Assembly (NCBI GenBank): GCA_900618795.1
Contig: UYJD01000017.1
Coordinates: 250,314 to 314,313, forward strand
Direction of reading: 5' to 3'
Origin: Cyanodermella asteris
Lineage: Eukaryota; Ascomycota; Lecanoromycetes; Ostropales; Stictidaceae
DNA length: 64,000 nucleotides
Position 1 is the stretch's first letter; each line of letters begins with the position of its first letter. The notes beneath the pieces are model-generated. The model saw nothing but the letters and a program-made list of their open reading frames with translations. It did not search any database and had not been told where the DNA came from. A program made the translations under genes and the position numbers. Shown in pieces: positions 1-10,216 of the stretch.

Positions 1-336
1 CGTATTATCGTCCCGAATCTGCTTTGCCGCTTTCGCTCGGAGGCGCTTCGGTAGTTTCTTGACGTTATGACTTGCCGTACGTCGTCTCAAATCTCTTGGT
101 ACCTGCTGGAAAGCCCTTGTCGATAAGCCGGCCTTGGAAGACTTGATACCCTGTTCGAGGGCTTGAATTTCAAACTCGCGGGATTTGACAAAGGAGCCCA
201 CGTCAAGCTCTCCTTTGTCATTGAGGATCTTGTGAGCGGGTTGGGCGAGGATGGTGCGTGAGTCTTGGATTTTGGAACGTTTTGGGTCCCGGGATTGGGG
301 TGCGGCTTTGCGCTTCAAGCTCTCTTTTGGCGGCAT
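1..336 (-). CDS. POP1: POP1, RNase P/MRP large protein subunit (5' part only)
   Basis: This is the N-terminal 112 codons of a minus-strand gene that runs off the left edge of the window. The open frame starts at an ATG at 334-336 and stays open to base 1. About 75-105 residues in, it reads RAFQQVPRDLRRRTASHNVK followed by KLPKRLRAKA. This is the hallmark basic N-terminal motif of POP1 (FQ-x-PR-x-LRRR-x-x-SHNVKR-x-P-x-RLR). POP1 is the largest protein of the nuclear RNase P and RNase MRP ribonucleoproteins, which mature tRNA 5' ends and process pre-rRNA. The first 25 residues are rich in Lys/Arg. The gene is divergent from the HotDog gene at 827, so the 490 bp between them must hold both promoters. 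The family call is firm; the rest of the protein is outside the window. Confidence 0.88.
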   Translation of the reverse strand, partial: MPPKESLKRKAAPQSRDPKRSKIQDSRTILAQPAHKILNDKGELDVGSFVKSREFEIQALEQGIKSSKAGLSTRAFQQVPRDLRRRTASHNVKKLPKRLRAKAAKQIRDDNT

Positions 337-826
337 TGTGGCCGTGAGGCCGGTTTCAGGACGCGTCAACACGCGTCAAATTTTCGAAAGATTGTTCTAT
401 ATCATGGAAGTGTCGTGTGAGGTTTCGACTATGAGTTGCATCATGGGATTGTTTCCGTAAGTGGTTGAGGTCGGCAGTCTCGTGACTCGAGCTTTGGGTG
501 ACCAAGAAGGCAATCCGACGTCGGGTTCGATTCTACTTATTCACATGTGAATTTTCTAAGAGACCTGATCGTGTGTCGAGCTGTGGCTATTGTAGAGAAC
601 AAAATCTTCCGTTTCTGAGGCTGGTCAGTTAGAGATTTCCTAATTAGGACTTTTGCGCGTCTGAAGTTCGGCTTCGGAGAAACTACGAGACCGTCATGCC
701 GTCTCAACCTCGGCCTTGGACATGACCCGATCTTCAAACCGTCTGATCTGTTTGGATCAAGCTACCACTGCTGTCCGCATATCCTGTACGGCCTCTGTTC
801 GCCATCTCCCAGGCGAGCTTTCAACC
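337..826. other. Divergent intergenic region
   Basis: The 490 bp between the divergent POP1 and HotDog genes presumably holds both promoters. I see no convincing TATA box or further gene. The short open frames here lack codon bias or family motifs. Confidence 0.5.
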
Positions 827-1912
827 ATGGACTCGGCAAAGATTGCACCGCTTGTCCTTCGCCTGGGCAGGCAGCACCTTCTCCGGACTAGGAGGTCCCC
901 ATCAAGAGCCTTTCAATACACTCCATTCTCTTCAACGGCATTCCGGCCAGCTGCGCCGTTACCACCAACACCAGAGGAAGTCGCGCAGGAGCAATCAGAA
1001 CCCTCCAATAATGGCACAGAGCCTTCTTCAACGCCGCCTCCTCCCAAACGATCCCTTCGTCCCTACATATGGGCTGCAGCCTTCGCCCTCATGGGCGTGA
1101 CAGCAAATGCAGTAATGCGCGCCATCGTCTTCCCACCTCCCCTCCCCGAACCAAATACTGAAGAAGATGCCGCCCTCGTATCGAGAATCAAGTCCGATCT
1201 CAACAATCTCCCGATTATCACAGAACTACGTAAAGATCGCTCCGCATGGCGAGAATACGATCCGTACAGTCAAAGAGAAGCATTCATGTCCGGTACGAAT
1301 CTGAATGAAGCGGAAGTGGACCAACACATGACGGCGGGAACGTTACGCGGCGCAAGAGGTCTAGCAGTACAGCGATCATTCTACAACGCGGCGGAGAAGC
1401 GGGAGATCAGCGTCATTTTCTTCGGCGGTGCCGTGTCAGGCTGGCCTGGCGTCACTCACGGAGGGCTTATCATGACAGTCTTGAAAGAAGCCATCGAACG
1501 TGCTGCCAACGGACCGATGTTCGCAAGCCGGAACGAGGATGCACCTGGAACGGTCCTTCCTACGGAGGGGCTAGGCGACAGAAATAAGAGACTAGACTGC
1601 GAGACAGTGACATTGACGTACAAGAAACCGACGCAGGCGAACCAGTTCTACGTGATTAGGGCGGAAGTCCAGGAGCCATCGCCGGAGAAGCCGGGCCATA
1701 CTTTTGTCAAGGCTTCGCTTGAGAATGCCTTGACTGGTGTCACTACGGTCTTTGCGGATGGGTATTGTGTCCGCGGTGGCAATGTGGGACAGGTTCAGAG
1801 CGCCGTTAGTAACGGCGGTGGGAGTATCTGGAGCAGCATTACCGGCTTGTTTGGGAGCTCGGCTACTTCGACAGAGGAGTCCACAAGGCAGTGGTCATTG
1901 AAGCAATCGTAA
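827..1912 (+). CDS. Mitochondrial HotDog-fold (thioesterase superfamily) membrane protein, FMP10-like
   Basis: A single-exon protein of 361 residues. I chose the ATG at 827 (MDSAKIAPL) rather than an in-frame upstream start because it gives an Arg-rich, acid-poor N-terminus typical of a mitochondrial presequence. A Pro/Ser/Glu-rich linker follows, then one membrane segment (PYIWAAAFALMGVTANAVM, about residues 85-110). The C-terminal half is a PaaI-type HotDog fold with the characteristic GWPGVTHGGLIMTVL helix motif. The family includes yeast Fmp10, an inner-membrane protein of unknown function; its members are usually annotated 'thioesterase superfamily'. The substrate is unknown, and activity on an acyl-CoA is only inferred from the fold. 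The last 40 residues are low in complexity (Gly/Ser/Thr). Confidence 0.82.
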   Translation: MDSAKIAPLVLRLGRQHLLRTRRSPSRAFQYTPFSSTAFRPAAPLPPTPEEVAQEQSEPSNNGTEPSSTPPPPKRSLRPYIWAAAFALMGVTANAVMRAIVFPPPLPEPNTEEDAALVSRIKSDLNNLPIITELRKDRSAWREYDPYSQREAFMSGTNLNEAEVDQHMTAGTLRGARGLAVQRSFYNAAEKREISVIFFGGAVSGWPGVTHGGLIMTVLKEAIERAANGPMFASRNEDAPGTVLPTEGLGDRNKRLDCETVTLTYKKPTQANQFYVIRAEVQEPSPEKPGHTFVKASLENALTGVTTVFADGYCVRGGNVGQVQSAVSNGGGSIWSSITGLFGSSATSTEESTRQWSLKQS

Positions 1913-2920
1913 GAGCAACAGAGATCAAGATAATCGAATCTTGAGAAGCGGCCGAAGTTGCTGTGATGGTCGACATGTTACCTCTCGACCAGCTAGTAAC
2001 CTATAATGACGATGTTCGATGATATAGGTCGAGATAAAATCGCCTCACAGCTGATCCACATTCTTTCCATGGATAAAATGTGGTCCCTGAGCTAATCTGT
2101 TTCTCCGATATGTTGGGGCTCCTTGCGGCTCGAAGATAATACCAGAAACAATAGCTGTTATCGACGCTGGACATTGACTCGCTTAAGCCGTAATCCATCG
2201 TAGCCCAAAGTCTCAAGAAGCCCCCGCATATTGTCACGAAATTTACCACTCCACATTCTGCCTCATCATTGACGACCCAGAACTATGGCAAATACCATCT
2301 CATCCACTTCGTTGATGAAAACCGTTAGAGGGCACGTGACACGTGGTTAGCCGTCTCGTATCACGGAGGGAATCTGCCGCGCTCACGTTCCGCACCAACG
2401 GGAACGCGCCCATATCGAGCCCATGTCTGCCCGCTGCAAGTGCCTTCGATCAGTCCCGAAATCTGCGGCCGATCTGATAGCCGTCCCCCTCCCTGCCCCT
2501 CCCTCTATCTGCCGAGAGAGGATCATCGACCCCAGACGTCTTGCGTCTGTCAACCTTTCAGGTGAGCCGGGCCTACCAGCTCGGGGCCGTGAAGCGGAAG
2601 CTCGATGTCCGAGGTGAATTCTTGTCATCATATATGCTTCCGTCTACTGTGTTTCGTTCTTTATCTGTTATGTCTTTCTATCTTTGCTGTTCACTCAACT
2701 GGGCTATTGTCGCCCCGGATTTCCACTTTATTGACTATCGTTGCCGCTAAGCCGATCCGCGCTCCTGATCTCTGGTTCACAACCATTACCCCATTGTCTG
2801 ACATCATTTTGGTGAATATACTTTTACAGCGATCAACGGTATCTAGAGCCTCAAAAAGACCGCCTATAGCTTGCATATCCTTGTCCAAGCCACTTTATCC
2901 TGACACAAACCATACCCACC
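1913..2920. other. Intergenic region, no gene seen
   Basis: About 1 kb between two plus-strand genes. It must contain the HotDog gene's 3' end and the promoter of the phenol monooxygenase. Pyrimidine-rich stretches occur near 2480-2520. Open frames here overlap on both strands without recognisable motifs. Confidence 0.5.
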
Positions 2921-4732
2921 ATGTCGGAGGAGAAAGTGGACGTTCTCATTTGCGGCTCCGGCTCCGGCGGCATCATGGCGGCGACCTGGTTAGCCCGCTA
3001 CGGTATAAAATGCACCATTCTGGAAAGTATGGACGGACCCCTACGGATCGGCAAGGCGGACGGCGTGCAATGCCGCACCGTGGAAATCTTCCAATCATTC
3101 GGCAAAGCCGAACAACTCATGGCCGAAGCACACCGCATGCTCGAAGTCACATTCTGGAATACGATCGACCAGGGTAAAATTGCGAGGACGGGCCGAGCAC
3201 CGAACATGCCGATAGGGATCTCCCATATGCCGCAATTGATCTTGAACCAGGCGAGGGTGCATGAGATCTTGCTGCAGCTGGCAAATGAGTGGAACGGGCA
3301 GACGGTCGAGTATGGGTGGGAGGTGCTTGGGGTTGAGTGCAATAGTAATGCTGCGGGCGATCCGAATGCGTATCCTGTGACGGTGACAGCGAAGAAGGAC
3401 GGCAAGGAAAAGCGGTGGAGGGCGAAGTATGCTTATGGAGCCGACGGAGCGCACAGCGTGGTGAGGAAATCGTTAGGGTTCAAGATGGTCGGAGACAGCA
3501 CGAATAAGGTATGGGGCGTTATGGACATTCATCCGCGGACGAATTTCCCAGATATAAGGAAAAAGTGCGCGTTGCACTCGAAACACGGCAATGTCCTGAT
3601 CATTCCCCGAGAAGGCGAGACCCTGGTTCGATTCTATACAGAGCTTCCGCCAGGTAAAGGGGCAAAGGAAGTCACGCTGGAGGACCTACACAAATCATCG
3701 CAAAAGATCTTCGAACCCTACACACTCGAATTCGCAGAAACATTCTGGTGGTCAGCATACTCCTTCGGCCAACGAAGAGCAGACCACTTCACAAAAGACT
3801 ACCGAGTCTTCCTCGGCGGCGACGCATGCCACACGCACAGCCCCAATGCCGGCCAAGGCATGAACTGCTCCCTTCAAGACGGCTACAACTTCGGCTGGAA
3901 AGTAGCCTCCGTCCTGAAGGGCATCGCGCCCCCCAATCTCCTCAAAACATACGTCCTGGAAAGGGAGAAGACGGCGACGGACCTGATCAACTTTGATCGC
4001 TACTGGACCGGCCTGTGGTCCGAGCACGGCGACAAACAGGACGGCGAGAAGAAGGAAGAGTTCGCCGAAGCGTTCAAGGCGTCCGGCAGATTCATGGCTG
4101 GGATGGGGACTTCGTACGCAGACTCGGCAATCACCGCCATCAGCTCGAGTAAGCAGGACCTAGCCACGAACCTCGAAGTCGGCAAACGCTTCCCGAGCAC
4201 CAAAGTCGTGCGCATGAGCGATGCGAACCTCGTACATCTCCAAGACGTGCTCCGATCCGACACCCGGTGGCGCATCCTCATCTTCGCCGGCGACATCCAG
4301 AACAAATCCTTCGCGACCAAACTGCGCAGCCTCGGCGAGTACCTCAGCTCCCCCAACGGACCCGTCAAGCGCCACACGCCGCCGAGCGCCGAAATTGACT
4401 CGTTCATCGAGCCGATCGTCGTGCTCACAGGAAAGAGGGTCGATGTCGACCACTCATGGTTCCATAACTATTACTGGCCGGCGACGGGCAGGTTGCAGAT
4501 TCAGGACCTGCATAAGATTTACTTTGACGATAAGACGTATGACGGGTACACGATGACGAGGACGCATGCGTATGAGTTCTATGGCGTTGATCCGGAAAGG
4601 GGCGCGGTCGCGATTGTGAGGCCGGATCAGTATGTGGCGAAGGTGGTGGATTTGGACGATCATGAGGGGATTGGGGAGTTCTTTCGGGGGTGGGCTATTG
4701 CGAGAGGGTTGGATTCGGGGACGAAGCTTTGA
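2921..4732 (+). CDS. FAD-dependent phenol 2-monooxygenase-type hydroxylase
   Basis: A complete single-exon flavoprotein of 603 residues, the usual length for fungal phenol hydroxylases. The start ATG sits in a good context (CACCATGTC). In order it shows a dinucleotide-binding GSGSGGIMAATWLARYG near residue 12, the family DG motif (GADGAHSVVRKSLGF, about 175-190), and the FAD-ribityl GD motif (FLGGDACHTHSPNAGQGMN, about 297-316). The C-terminal third, about 430-603, is the thioredoxin-like phenol-hydroxylase dimerisation domain. These enzymes use NADPH and O2 to ortho-hydroxylate phenol or related aromatics to catechols, feeding the beta-ketoadipate route. No ring-cleavage dioxygenase or aromatic transporter is adjacent, so the true substrate is open: a 3-hydroxybenzoate hydroxylase or a secondary-metabolite hydroxylase has the same layout. 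The terminal SGTKL is not a PTS1. Confidence 0.9.
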   Translation: MSEEKVDVLICGSGSGGIMAATWLARYGIKCTILESMDGPLRIGKADGVQCRTVEIFQSFGKAEQLMAEAHRMLEVTFWNTIDQGKIARTGRAPNMPIGISHMPQLILNQARVHEILLQLANEWNGQTVEYGWEVLGVECNSNAAGDPNAYPVTVTAKKDGKEKRWRAKYAYGADGAHSVVRKSLGFKMVGDSTNKVWGVMDIHPRTNFPDIRKKCALHSKHGNVLIIPREGETLVRFYTELPPGKGAKEVTLEDLHKSSQKIFEPYTLEFAETFWWSAYSFGQRRADHFTKDYRVFLGGDACHTHSPNAGQGMNCSLQDGYNFGWKVASVLKGIAPPNLLKTYVLEREKTATDLINFDRYWTGLWSEHGDKQDGEKKEEFAEAFKASGRFMAGMGTSYADSAITAISSSKQDLATNLEVGKRFPSTKVVRMSDANLVHLQDVLRSDTRWRILIFAGDIQNKSFATKLRSLGEYLSSPNGPVKRHTPPSAEIDSFIEPIVVLTGKRVDVDHSWFHNYYWPATGRLQIQDLHKIYFDDKTYDGYTMTRTHAYEFYGVDPERGAVAIVRPDQYVAKVVDLDDHEGIGEFFRGWAIARGLDSGTKL

Positions 4733-6535
4733 GAACGGCTCGAGCTAGGGATCGTATGGTTTATGTATTTATGAATATCAAGACGAGACATGCCATCAGA
4801 TTGAAGTATGACTTCTCAAGCGATACCATGCACTTTTGTACAAAGTTTTGAAGACGTCAGGGCCCGTGAACTGCATTATGAGTGTATAGGAGTGCGGTCT
4901 CGAGGACTTTGACTTGATTCGAGTTGTTGCCAGTCAGCTGCAGCAGCTGTCCGTGCTAGACATGGTGACTCGGCGCGTTTGCAGCATGCAGATCGAGGTC
5001 TCTGATAGTGCCTGCGGGGCAACAGCGACTTGTGTCAATCAACACAACGACGATGAGAGGTGCCGGGAGATTCAACTCACGAGGAACATATACCACTATG
5101 CGGACCCAATATACATCTACCTAGGCCACATTGATTAGACGACCGTCAGGCACTCTCAGTCATTGAGGAGCTTTCGCGCCCTTTCCGAAGAATCCGAAAC
5201 GCGGGCCATCGGAGCATCCGAATAAGAAAAATAGTAGTCCAGATCCTCGTCATAGAAGTTTGGCTGCGATCTTGGGTCTTTTTGAACCGAAAATATTTCA
5301 CTAGATAATGGGTCAAGTTACGTTCGGGGTTCAAGTCTTTCTGCCAACTCAGGTCGGTCGTGCAAGAGATTGTGAGGCCCGTTGCACAGGACCTGCGGGT
5401 TTTGTGCGAAGACAGCGTCGTATCCTGGAGCAGCCTAAGTATAGTTGCTCACCTTCTCCAGTCTCATCCTTGGGCTCCTGAAGCGGGGAACGATTGGCTT
5501 AGGACTCTTTGAACTGTCTATCGAGGCCACGCGCGACAGGTACTAGAGGTTCCAGAGCGACCTCACCAATGGAGCTGAACTTGCAGCGTACATTGAGAGA
5601 GAATCGTTTCGAGTTCCGTGACAGGAAATGCCGCCTTTTATCGGAAGCTTACATATGCTGTACCACTCATCGAGTGCTTGGAAGATGCTTGGAAGATGTT
5701 CGACCAATGCAGATTCGAAGACCACATGGACGGAGAGAAATGGCAATCATATGTGGACAAAGGCAACGCGGATATCCCTCAGTTCGAGTGAACGTGAATA
5801 AATATGTTTTATTCCCAGAAATAGGCACCAGGTGCTCGAGATCCTCACATATCTCATTGGAGAAGTGCTGTAACAGAATATGTGAAGAAAAGAAAGTATC
5901 TCCTGAGATCTCGAAATCTATGCTGAGTCAGCTTTACCAGCCGCATCATTTGCCACTTTGCGCCACGTCTCCGGACCCATAGGTTACAAGCCCACGACTT
6001 CTAATCAACGAAGTCTCTGTCATCGGACGCTAGAACATACCGGCGGAATCCAGGCAATCATTCTTTATCAATCAAGGACAGTCATATCTACCGAAGCAGT
6101 GTTACCGGTTGTTGCTTACGCGGCCGAAGCGTGCTCACTCCCTATGTGCGACCGTTCTCTCTCCCAGGCTGCCACATTCTCACCCGTGTCATTCGACCAC
6201 CACCCTGTTTGATAGTTGGGCCCAGTCCTTCTCCACAGCCAATGCCATGTCTTTGTGATCGAAATATGCTTGTTTCTAGCGCCATCTTGCACTTTCTCTC
6301 CTCTGCTGACGAGTGAGACCATGCGGACGCCATGCGGCTCCATGCCCGAGTGCCACCCTGCTTGTTTGCGTATGCTGTAGGAGGCCTGATGGACCCTCGG
6401 CCGATGCAAGATGCCGGCTGTGCGAGGGCGACGTGTATATAGAGGGTTGAGTAAGTCTGTTCCTCGTTGTTTGCTCCTCGTAGCTCATCTACATCATCAT
6501 CCAACCCTCACCTCACACCTTCACATCATCACAAC
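4733..6535. other. Intergenic region before the small heat-shock gene
   Basis: 1.8 kb with no gene I can support. A direct duplication of a 12-mer (TGCTTGGAAGAT) lies near 5676-5699. The last 100 bp form the promoter and leader of the Hsp20 gene, with a TATA box. I did not notice a clear heat-shock element of the nGAAnnTTCnnGAAn type. Confidence 0.45.
6436..6443 (+). promoter_or_regulatory. TATA box of the Hsp20 gene
   Basis: A perfect TATATAGA lies 93 bp upstream of the ATG at 6536. The leader downstream is a C/A-rich, pyrimidine-heavy 5'UTR (CATCATCATCC, CACACCTTCACATCATCACAAC) typical of highly expressed fungal genes. A strong TATA fits an inducible stress gene. Confidence 0.6.
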
Positions 6536-7768
6536 ATGTCGTACGTTCGATTCATGAACGGCAATTATCCCATCTGGGACTTCATCTCAGAAATGGCAAA
6601 CCAAGGCCAAGAGCCACTTGACCGTCGCCAGCGCGGTCCGCCACGTGGAAGCTGGGGATGGTCACCTTTCGACGACGAGTCTGGTGAGCGTGGACCATGG
6701 TCTCGAGATATGCCTCACCGTCCTCCGCCCCCTCATCATCCCCACAGTCGTCATGGACACGATCACCATGGCCCTCCTCCTCCTCCTGAATACGCCGAAG
6801 ACGCCCGCTCTACCACACTCCAAGCCGACGACGACACACCCATCAACCTGATGGATAACGAAACCGCAGACTACAACGAGAAAGCTCCTGTTCCCGACCC
6901 TGAAATCTCGACTCCCAATGAAGACGAACATGCAGAAGCCGCAAACGCTACTGAAGGCGCAGAAACCAGCGGTGATGAGCGCCGCCACCGAGGCTGCCAT
7001 GGTCGTCGCGACCGTCACGGTCCTCACGATCACCCACACGGCTTCGGCCACGGACACCCTTTTGGACGACGCGGCGGCTTCGGTGGCCACGGACGCGGAG
7101 GCATGCGTGGCTGCCGCGGTGACCCGCGAGGTTCCTGGGGTCCATGGGCAGGAGGACGTCCTCATCACCATCACCCATACGGGCCCCCTCACCACCGCCG
7201 CTGGGGATCCAGCCCACCGCCACCTGGCCCAGCACATCCATTCGCTCCTTGGGCTGAGATGTTTGGCATCGACCTCGCCAACTTCGACCCCGAGCGAATG
7301 AGGGAAGCCATCGCAGAAGCCCTGCAGACCGCGGCAAGCAGAGTGCACCCCAACACCGAGAACACCCGCGGCAATGATAACACTGATGAGACTACCGAGC
7401 GTACCAACATCCGCGAGACCTCCGACTTCCGTCCCGCTGCAGACATCTACGATGCCCCCACTGAGTATATCGTCCACTTTGCCCTTCCAGGTGCGAAGAA
7501 GGAAGACATCAGCCTCAACTGGGATGCTGAGAAGAGCGAGCTGCACGTCGCTGGCGTCATCACTCGTGAGGGAGACGAGGAAGTTATGAAGACCCTGGCA
7601 CTCGACGAGAGAGACGTCGGATGCTTTGAGCGCAAAGTCAAGCTCGGACGAGAAGGAGTCGACGCTGAGGGCATCTCTGCGAAGATGGAGAACGGTCTCC
7701 TCGTCGTCAGGGTCCCGAAGAAGGTTGAGGAGGATTGGATGGACGTCAGGAAGGTCGATATCGATTAA
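6536..7768 (+). CDS. Small heat-shock protein (Hsp20/alpha-crystallin) with long His/Gly/Pro-rich N-terminal arm
   Basis: A single-exon protein of 410 residues starting at MSYVRFMNGNYPIWDF, in good context and just downstream of a TATA box. The final ~110 residues are the alpha-crystallin domain: DFRPAADIYDAPTEYIVHFA, PGAKKEDISLNW, and the closing GLLVVRVPK. This domain forms dimers that assemble into ATP-independent holdase oligomers. What is unusual is the ~290-residue N-terminal arm, where most fungal Hsp20s have 30-80 residues. The arm is packed with His clusters (HHPHSRHGHDHH), RGG/GRGG repeats and two PRGSWG motifs. Such composition suggests metal binding, RNA binding or condensate formation; that is inference. 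A C-terminal I-x-I motif is not obvious; the protein ends KVDID. Confidence 0.88.
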   Translation: MSYVRFMNGNYPIWDFISEMANQGQEPLDRRQRGPPRGSWGWSPFDDESGERGPWSRDMPHRPPPPHHPHSRHGHDHHGPPPPPEYAEDARSTTLQADDDTPINLMDNETADYNEKAPVPDPEISTPNEDEHAEAANATEGAETSGDERRHRGCHGRRDRHGPHDHPHGFGHGHPFGRRGGFGGHGRGGMRGCRGDPRGSWGPWAGGRPHHHHPYGPPHHRRWGSSPPPPGPAHPFAPWAEMFGIDLANFDPERMREAIAEALQTAASRVHPNTENTRGNDNTDETTERTNIRETSDFRPAADIYDAPTEYIVHFALPGAKKEDISLNWDAEKSELHVAGVITREGDEEVMKTLALDERDVGCFERKVKLGREGVDAEGISAKMENGLLVVRVPKKVEEDWMDVRKVDID

Positions 7769-9571
7769 AGGGACTCGTTTCTCTTGCTGATCGACACAAG
7801 TATATGATAAACGCTTGGAAACTGAGGAATTGAAAGAGCTCGGAGATGGGAAAGGTAATGTATAGCTTTGTATAACCAACCGAGAAAGAACAAAAGAGAA
7901 AAAAAAGAAGAATGCTGTTGCCGAAGACACAAAATAATACTCACGCGAGCCACGACCCAATCATGTACAGTAACCACTACACTTTTTCATTTTTGCAGAA
8001 TGAAAGTGCTTCGAACTGCATATCTTGATAATCCGCTCCCCATCCGTAGACGTTGTCATCCGTGACTTGGACCCAAAAGTCCCTGCTCGCCCCAATTTGG
8101 GACATGCACCACCCCAATCACGGCGAGTCAACCAGGTCATACTACTGATCCCTTTTCTCGTTGTCATTGTCGTGCTCGTATCTCATGCTCGTGTTTCGTA
8201 CTATACCAAAGCTCCCCAAGCTCGCATATACCATGCCCTCATCTCGTCAGAAACCCTCCACGGCTCGATTGCTTCACCGCCAAAAATCCGATTCCCAAGA
8301 GCCGGGGGAAAAAAAACCCCCCCGCCCCAAGACACCACAAAATACGCAGAAAGCCCCGTTTTAGGCAAATACTATGTACGTATCATGCAAGACACATACA
8401 CAACCACACCCCGCACCCAAACGAACCCCCTCGAAAATACCACCAACATCTTCGTTTGTTCTTTCAGTATTTTCGCGCGGGGCGTCCGTCGGATACGCCC
8501 ACTACTGGCACCAATGAACCTACCCACGCACTGCTCATTATTACTATGATGCATCTACTTCTGTAGCCACATGGGGGTTCCGGATGCATGCGATCTTGAC
8601 CCACGGCGTGCGGACAGGCTGAACAAAAAATTCAAAAAATTCAAAAAAAAATAAATTCATATGCCAGGAGCACCAAAGGAGGAGAAGGTCGTGCGAGCCC
8701 TTGCCTGCAGGCCGCTCCAGATCCTGTGAGTGGGCCGATCCGCGCCGCAGTGCCCCGTGGCTAAAGATCAACAGGTACACCTTCCGCGTAGAGAAGCCGA
8801 CGGTGATCTTCTGATCGACCGACCGGGCCCACGAGCTAACGAAGCGTCAAGCTTGGGATTGTGGAGTTACACGCGCAACCGAATGTGAAGTGGCGCCGGC
8901 GGTAGGGATCAACGGCCTCACTCCACCACCGACGGCTGGGCAGAAATCCCAGAACGAATCGGGTCGAGACACTATACTACCCCAGATCTGTTGCGGCTAC
9001 GAATGCTCGATGGGGTCAGCAGCTTACAACCGGGACTCCATGCCATTACTACACTACAGTCATGATCACAACGCTTCCGTATGCCCGATAACGGGCTTGA
9101 CGCCACTTCCAAATACTCCCATCGCTTTGTATCACCATGGCAAAATTGAGAGACCATGAGCCATGCTCAAAGCCCTCCGAAGTCCAACACCTTCATCTGT
9201 GAACAAAGCTTTATCGCCTAGAGTACAGCTAATGTTCCATTTCCCGTCCATTCGTCAAACAGGCGCGAAGCCTCGTTACCTGGGCACCAAAAATGTACCA
9301 TTCGGGCGCCCCCGCAACTCCACGCTTTCCCTCCGAAAGCTCCTCAAACAAAAGGTAACAGAAGAAGAAAAAACAATCAAATCGTCGTCGATCGACGACA
9401 GCCGGCCCAAGTTGAGTATTCATGAGGTTGCCACGATGAAGTGTGCAAGGTCCATCGTGTCGAATTGGTGAGTGTGAGTTGTGCACAAAGTTCGGAAATG
9501 CAAAGCTTTTGTTTCGTAGGCCTGGCCGTGAGTCCTGGTCAATAGTGGTCGTCGTGAAACATGCCTTCTCC
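7769..9571. other. Intergenic region, no gene seen
   Basis: 1.8 kb between the Hsp20 gene and the convergent minus-strand genes. It holds an A-rich tandem stretch at 8621-8655 (three CAAAAAATT-like units) and a run of A then C near 8308-8324. Open frames on both strands lack family motifs. Confidence 0.45.
8621..8655. repeat. Short A-rich tandem repeat
   Basis: Three to four imperfect copies of a 9-10 bp unit (AAAAAATTC) occur in tandem in intergenic DNA. This is a simple-sequence tract with no sign of function. Confidence 0.6.
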
Positions 9572-9753
9572 TTACTGCTGCCCGGTCCCGTGTCTTGATT
9601 CCAATAAGCTGGGATCAATTGTCCTGAAATCCTCGGAATCTAGGGTATCCTCACAATCGTTGGCGTCCTCAACTTTGGTATTGTCCTCGACTTTGATCTT
9701 GGGCATCGGCTTGGGTACTGGCTGGTCACAGTCAGCGATGAGCGCTAGTAAAT
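9572..9753 (-). CDS. Possible last exon of a small acidic protein (hypothetical)
   Basis: The minus strand reads an acidic, gene-like peptide (ADCDQPVPKPMPKIKVEDNT, then EDANDCEDTLDSEDF, ending GTGQQ and stop at 9572-9574). It is preceded by a good 3' splice site: CACAG at 9754-9758 (minus strand), with a branch-like CCTAAAC about 10 nt upstream. No long open frame leads into it. One possible upstream exon is a short ATG frame around 9850-9895 ending G|GTATTA in matching phase, which would give about 75 residues. It lies just downstream of MCM1 on the same strand. No family is recognised. The composition is the main evidence that it is coding. Confidence 0.3.
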
Positions 9754-10216
9754 CTGTGGCATCCGTTTAGGAAAGGTCCAAAGCCCTAGTAGCCATAAAT
9801 GTGTTCCGATCTGGCTGACACGAAACATATAACACATGTCTGTAATACCGAGATAGCACAGATGATTCAAGGGTTGGCAGTAATAGGATTCCCGCATCCT
9901 TAGATTGAATCAAGCATCCGATACTCAGCCCACAATTGGACAAGATGGAGGAATCTATGGGTACGCGATGGCTGCTCCATGGTGCTGAAACATCCAGATG
10001 GTCCGAGGTCGACGGCGGGGATGCTTCAGGGGCCTGCAGTCTTGGTTCGACTCTAGCTCAAAACAATTCCATTTCTGTGTTCGGGGCAGTGACAGTAGAG
10101 GCGAAGGCACTATTCACGGTACACTAATCGATCAGGTCGGGCGGGCCGCTCGTCGCGTAAAATTATTACTATAGCTTGTCAGATCTGATATATGGCAGTA
10201 TATGTGGTCGTGGGTT

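Noticed and set aside
510-535. TCGGGTTCGATTCTACT, resembling a tRNA T-arm
   Set aside because: The stem does not pair and no anticodon or acceptor arm can be built.
6662-7960. 432-codon open frame antisense to the Hsp20 gene
   Set aside because: It mirrors the GC-rich codons of the Hsp20 gene; no motif, and the sense frame has a certain alpha-crystallin domain.
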